From Syncephalastrum monosporum B8922 (lineage: Eukaryota > Mucoromycota > Mucoromycetes > Mucorales > Syncephalastraceae): a DNA stretch of 64,000 bases. Shown here piece after piece: positions 60,193 through 64,000 of the stretch (its first letter is position 1; each line of letters begins with the position of its first letter). The notes beneath the pieces were generated by a model. The model worked only from the letters and a program-made list of their open reading frames with translations. It was not told where the DNA came from and made no database searches. The stretch lies in assembly GCA_000697355.1 (NCBI GenBank), contig JNEN01000867.1:58338-122337 (forward strand). The letters run 5' to 3'. A program made the position numbers and the translations under genes.

Positions 60193-62125
60193 TTAGTAAC
60201 GACGGCACCGGGATTCGAAATCGACGCGAACCGAGTGGAGACGACGCGCCAACTTGTCACCAATGCCAGGTGTGAGAGCGGTTAAGCGCGACTGCGCGAG
60301 TAGGGAGATGGCTGGGCGCGGGCGTTTGATGGCTCGAGACGCCACGCCAACAGAGTCGTGTGCGACGCCAGGGGATGTGCGCCGTCGTCGGCGGCCGGCA
60401 GGAGCAGAGGCGCGACCGATTAGAGGCGAAGCAGGCTCGGGTACCAGGGAGTCGCTAACCAGTTGGGCGTGATCAGTGTCGCCGCTTGAGGATGCAGTGT
60501 TATACGATGAATCACTGCATTGGTCACGTTCCACGGCGGGACGAGAAGCAGGGCGAAGGTGATCGAGTAGGTGCCATGGACAAGCAGACGCGTTCACCCA
60601 GAGCGCTTGCGGGTCGTGAAGGCGAGAGACATAGAGGGGCAGCAGGGTTGTCTGGGCGCTCGCAAACACGTCCACATGGTGGGGACACCAACGGTAATCG
60701 AGCCACTGAAACGTCGAGCGAGGGAGGGTCCATTCCGTTTCCTTGATTAGTGCGCGCGATGGGGCATCGGCCGGGTTGAAGCGGGATGGCACAAACAGCG
60801 TGGATAGGGTGAGTTGGTTGCGAAAACAATGCTGCCAGATGCGCATCGCTAAGGCGTTCAAGGGGGCCGAGCGTGTGCCGCCGAACTTGTCGATGTATGC
60901 CTTGGCGGAGACGTTGTCCAGGCAAAGCTGAACATGGGAACCGGGCGGTGGCCTGAGCAGGTGAAGGGCCTTCCCTACCACAAGCAATTCTTTCTTGTTG
61001 ATGTGGAGAGGGCTCTCGTGCGGAAGCCAATGACCCTGATGCGAGCGATTGCTGACGACCACTCCCCAGCCCTGGTCGGAAGCGTCGGTGAAGATCTGGC
61101 GCCAAGGAGGTGGAGGTACCATCTGGCGTCCATTCCATCGCTGCATCTGAGACAGCCACCATGTCAGTTCGCCCTTCATGCGCGGGGTGATGGGGCACGT
61201 GTGGCGAGAGGGATGGTGGCGCTATGCATTGATCTGCTGAAGGAGGTGACGCGTCCTGAAACGGGCTTGGGCATTCCCCAATTGGGTGGCAAGGGCTGTG
61301 CCCACAAACGATGCTAAACGGGTCCAGGTCGTCGAATCTTGGTAGAGGAGATGGTGGGCGAGGCGACGCAAAGCGCGTACCTTCTTGCCAGGAACCGAAA
61401 TCGACATCGAGTTCGAATCCAGACAAGACCCAAATGCTCGATACGCTGGGAAGGCGTGAGTGACGATTTGGAACGGTTGATCACCCAGCCGAGGGACTCT
61501 AACTTGTTGAGCACTAGGTTCGTCTGCTGAATGGACCGTTCTGGGGAAGGAGCCAGGACCAGAAGGTCGTCCAGGTAAGCCGACAGGCGTATGCCCCTCC
61601 GACGAGCCCACTTGAGGACCGGCTTGAGGATCTTGGTAAAAACCAAGGCGACAGGGAGAGGCCGAACGGGAGCACACGATACTGGAAGAGTCGGCCGCGT
61701 CATTGAAAGCGCAGAAAACGATGCAATGAAGGATGTATCAGGATGTGGTGGAAAGCATCTTTCAGGTCGATGGAAGTAAGATAATCGCCCGGTTGAAGCA
61801 TGCGGCAGATGGTGGTCATGGTCTCCATCTTGAACGGCCGCTGCGGGAGATATTGATTGAGTGGTTTCAGGTTCAGGACGGGCCTGCGTCCGCCATCCTT
61901 CTTGGGTATCACGAAAATTGTGGACAGGAAACCAAAGGGGTGGTGAGAGGCGCCGACTGGTTCGACGGCGCCTTTGGCCAGCAAGGACTTGACGGCCTCG
62001 TCGATGCTGGTCTGGTCTGAGGGCGCGAGGTGGTGTGAGGTGGTGGTGGGGCGGAGCAGATGACGGGTCGGCGGAGGTGAAGAGAAACACAGCCGAAAGC
62101 CGGCCTGGACGATGGAAGAAGTCAT
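60193..62125 (-). pseudogene. DIRS reverse transcriptase-RNase H (frameshifted)
   Basis: RT blocks in order: AVKSLLAKGAVEPV, TIFVIPKKDGGRRPVLNLKP, TSIDLKDAFHHILIHPS (catalytic Asp), then in another frame LFQYRVLPFGLSLSPW, then in a third frame VFTKILKPVLKWARRRG and AYLDDLLVLAP (61548-61577). The RNase H frame (61179-60193) is intact, with IFTDASDQGWG, INKKELLVVGKAL and LCLDNVSAKAY carrying the D-E-D residues. One base is missing near 61630 (SPW to VFTK) and two more frame changes occur, so the polyprotein cannot be made as read. The end is Arg-rich, followed directly by the recombinase frame. Confidence 0.75.
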
Positions 62126-62202
62126 GGCCGGTAATTCTGAGGGGAATTGCGCTTGCCAAGCTCCGGCAAATTGAGAGAAGCGCCCCCCCCCCCCAACGGC
62201 GC

Positions 62203-62995
62203 CTAATGGTGGCGCTGCTTCTGCTGGTTTCGCTGTTGAAACCCCATCGGCTCACCCTGCTGACGATCTGAACCACGCAGAAGTGAAACCGGGCCGCCCA
62301 AGGATAATTGGGTTGTTGTCGCGGGAGGGCCCTGGAAGCGTCTTTGAGGTCGGGCCCCTTTACGCTTGTGTTGTCCCAAATTCTTGGCGGTCTGGGTGAC
62401 TTCTTGAAGGCTCTTGGAAAGCCTGAGCTGTTCCAGAAGTTCCTCGTTAGGCACCAGAGGATTTTCTGGCGGGCGTTTGTGGCAATCCACACCAGCGAGG
62501 AGACCAGCCACACGGAGGTCCGTGATATAGGATGCGACATCCGCCAAGAGAGCTCCCATGTTTCAAGCCAATGACTGAGAGCAGGCACGGAATTGGTCAA
62601 GATCCCAGTTGGCATGCGCTGACTGGTAGATATACAGTCGATGGGGCGGGTGAGACCTGAAAGGCGATACTGGATGTCGCGAAGCAATTGGTCTGTCTTG
62701 CGAGCGTTTTCGCCCATTGAGGGGACCCGATTGAAGGTCGGCGGCTCATACTGGCGAAGATTGTTCTTGGGACAACAAACAAAAACTTTCGACGGTCGGT
62801 GTCGTCCAGCTTGGACCGGAAGAAGTCCTCGCCTTGGTCTGGGTAGATCACCAATGCCTCAGGGGAAGGTTGGAAGTCTGACCCAGGGTGTCGGATCTTG
62901 ACATTAGGGTCCAGGGGACCGGTAGTTATTGGCAGCCACCTGTTCTTCCAGCTGGTCCAAGCGGGCCATGACAGTCTCGATTGTAGCTTCAGCAT
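62203..62995 (-). pseudogene. DIRS gag-like region
   Basis: Minus-strand frames upstream of RT: a region with YDQP/E-like and Pro-rich text near 62750-62995, and a coherent C-terminal frame of 118 codons (SYITDLRVAGLLAGVDCHKR, LLEQLRLSKSLQEVTQTAKN, GQHKRKGARPQRRF) ending in a basic, Gln-rich tail. This is the expected place and character for a DIRS gag. The start frame is not continuous with it. Confidence 0.5.
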
Positions 62996-63036
62996 CCATG
63001 CGTGAATTTGATGACGGTGATATCCTGTGCAGTCAA

Positions 63037-63142
63037 AGTTCGCTCTCTGTCAAAGATAATTACATAGATTTAGAACTGTCAAAATTTTTTATCGTTCGAA
63101 GTAAAACGGAGAACTAGGAAAACCCAGATAGGCAGCAGACCT
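63037..63142 (-). repeat. right inverted terminal repeat of DIRS
   Basis: Reverse complement of 59204-59309. The terminal bases continue to about 63155 and are mirrored in the internal complementary region. Confidence 0.85.
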
Positions 63143-63152
63143 CGAAGCGTAA

Positions 63153-63246
63153 TAATGTATCCGCGCAGCTACACCCAGATAGGTTATATTCTGGCCTTGG
63201 TTATATTTTTTGGATCTCCCGAGCGTATAACTTATCCGCGCGGCTG
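63153..63246 (+). mobile_element. MITE remainder plus second MITE copy
   Basis: ATCCGCGCAGCTAC at 63157 completes the MITE cut at 59163. The next bases (ACCCAGATAGGTTATATTCTGG, to TTATCCGCGCGGCTGTACG) are a second copy of the same family lacking its own left end. Confidence 0.6.
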
Positions 63247-63437
63247 TACGCCAGAGGCTCCGGCGGAACAGCAGCAGCGAATCTACGATACCTTGCGCTA
63301 CAAATCCAACGAAAAATAAAGCGTGGCTTGGAGGGAACAACCCACAGCCTCAGACTTCGTTTCGGCAACTTTATGATATTACATATGAGGTATGATATTT
63401 TTCCTTTGTCTGTATCTGAAGGCAATAAGTTGGCAAA

Positions 63438-63572
63438 GGTCGGTATTGTCGCTACGGGGGCATACCGAGCATTTGTCACGTATTGCTGCTTGTAGTGCCG
63501 TGGCTGCGTTCTTTCGCAGTTGGTGTGGAAGGAGAAGGTCGGTACTGTCGCTACGGGGGCATGCAGAGCATT
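63438..63572 (-). repeat. 99-bp-spaced direct repeat
   Basis: A 36-base unit (GGTCGGTATTGTCGCTACGG onward) at 63438-63473 recurs at 63537-63572 with three differences. On the minus strand the spacing is exactly 33 codons, and a 70-residue frame (63379-63591) shows CSACPRSDSTDL and CSVCPRSDNTDL. It may be a fragment of a Cys-pair repeat protein, or only non-coding duplication. Confidence 0.5.
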
Positions 63573-63599
63573 CATCCTCCTCCATTGGCATGCAAACGG

Positions 63600-64000
63600 G
63601 TGCAAAGTGGAAAAGGGTTATTACTAACCATGCTTATGTTTCTCTGTCTGTATTGGCTGATATCCGCTTGCATGCAAACACTGGTTTCAAGAATTAGGTG
63701 ATCTTCAGCAGACTCAATTTTATTGCGTGGACCACGGTTGAAGGAGTGCTTTGTGCATAGATGACCGCTTTCGCTTGTTCTACTTTTCTCTTGTATCACA
63801 TATCTTTGCTATAATAGCCGCTACTATGTAGAGGCTATCAGTCTATAAATTAACCAAGTATTGCTGATACGGCATGACAAGTCAAATCCAACTCAAGGGT
63901 CCCTATCAGTGAGATTGGACGATGAAAGGGTGAAAATTAGAGACCGCTTGCTTGGTTGCTAGGTTTTGCTTATCTTTTGGGAAAAAGCCAGTGACATATC
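63600..64000. other. right edge of window, relic of family W
   Basis: The last 75 bases match 54120-54205 (GAAACCACTTGCCTGGCTGC counterpart). No complete gene. The feature continues beyond the window. Confidence 0.4.

Larger units (their letters stand above)
59163..63155 (-). mobile_element. DIRS-like tyrosine-recombinase retrotransposon
   Basis: About 4 kb. Inverted terminal repeats of 106 bp (59204-59309 and 63037-63142, about 95% identical by eye). An internal complementary region sits at 59344-59431: its first 52 bases are the reverse complement (one mismatch) of the left end 59163-59214, and 59402-59431 is the reverse complement (one mismatch) of the right end 63123-63152. That juxtaposition is the hallmark of DIRS-1 elements and permits circle formation. 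Coding order on the minus strand is gag-like, RT, RNase H, tyrosine recombinase. RT carries frameshifts, so this copy is probably not autonomous. Confidence 0.85.

Noticed and set aside
61733..62271. Plus-strand open frames inside the RT region
   Set aside because: Antisense to RT and gag motifs, without recognisable content.

Overview
This is eukaryotic nuclear DNA from a filamentous fungus, most likely an early-diverging zygomycete (Mucoromycota, probably Mucorales). The evidence is intron-rich housekeeping genes with short (about 45-160 nt) GT..AG introns, fungal orthologues (Vps68, Vph1, Pom152, Ctu2/Ncs2, Oma1, Not4, Rap/Rsr1 and Ras, a MAK/Ime2-type kinase), C/T-rich promoters and A/T runs, and a mobile load of DIRS-type tyrosine-recombinase retrotransposon, Helitron helicase debris and a Fanzor (eukaryotic TnpB-like) relic. 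I saw no rRNA, tRNA or CRISPR. The assignment to a phylum is inference. Layout: 0.1-4 kb holds a C9orf85-like zinc-binding protein gene and a ten-exon SLS1-like mitochondrial gene. 4-6.6 kb holds a frameshifted Fanzor relic and a small secreted peptide gene with a Kex2-like site. 6.6-15 kb is gene-poor and A/T-rich, with decayed mobile or multicopy-family sequence: a Pif1/Helitron helicase, a recombinase-like fragment, and fragments that recur at 31-33 kb. 15-30.8 kb is a dense housekeeping block: Rap1/Rsr1 and Ras tail to tail, Oma1, an SPX-RING protein, a secreted 3D-domain protein, Vps68, V-ATPase subunit a, Not4. 30.8-33.7 kb is decayed repeat-family sequence. 33.7-41.7 kb holds an F-box-like/LRR protein, Bax inhibitor-1, a coiled-coil protein, a MAK/RCK kinase, a dihydroxybenzoate-decarboxylase-like amidohydrolase and an MLRQ-type mitochondrial protein. 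41.7-45 kb is again relic sequence, with a solo DIRS terminus and a perfect-ended MITE. 45.4-53.8 kb holds Ctu2/Ncs2, Pom152 and a low-complexity regulatory-type gene. 54-64 kb is a mobile-element cluster: an apparently intact PD-(D/E)xK-like gene, a truncated RT element, and a DIRS-like element (59.16-63.15 kb) with inverted terminal repeats and the diagnostic internal complementary region, inserted inside a MITE. Themes: several housekeeping genes act in membranes and organelles (vacuole: Vph1, Vps68; mitochondria: Sls1, Oma1, MLRQ; nuclear pore: Pom152; ER: BI-1), or in signalling (Ras, Rap, SPX-RING, MAK kinase). They are not an operon and I infer no joint pathway. The most unusual items are the Fanzor relic, the complete DIRS architecture with its solo terminus and MITE target, the intact PD-(D/E)xK-like multicopy-type gene, a C-terminal CaaX box on the SPX-RING protein, and the Kex2-processed cysteine-loop peptide candidate.
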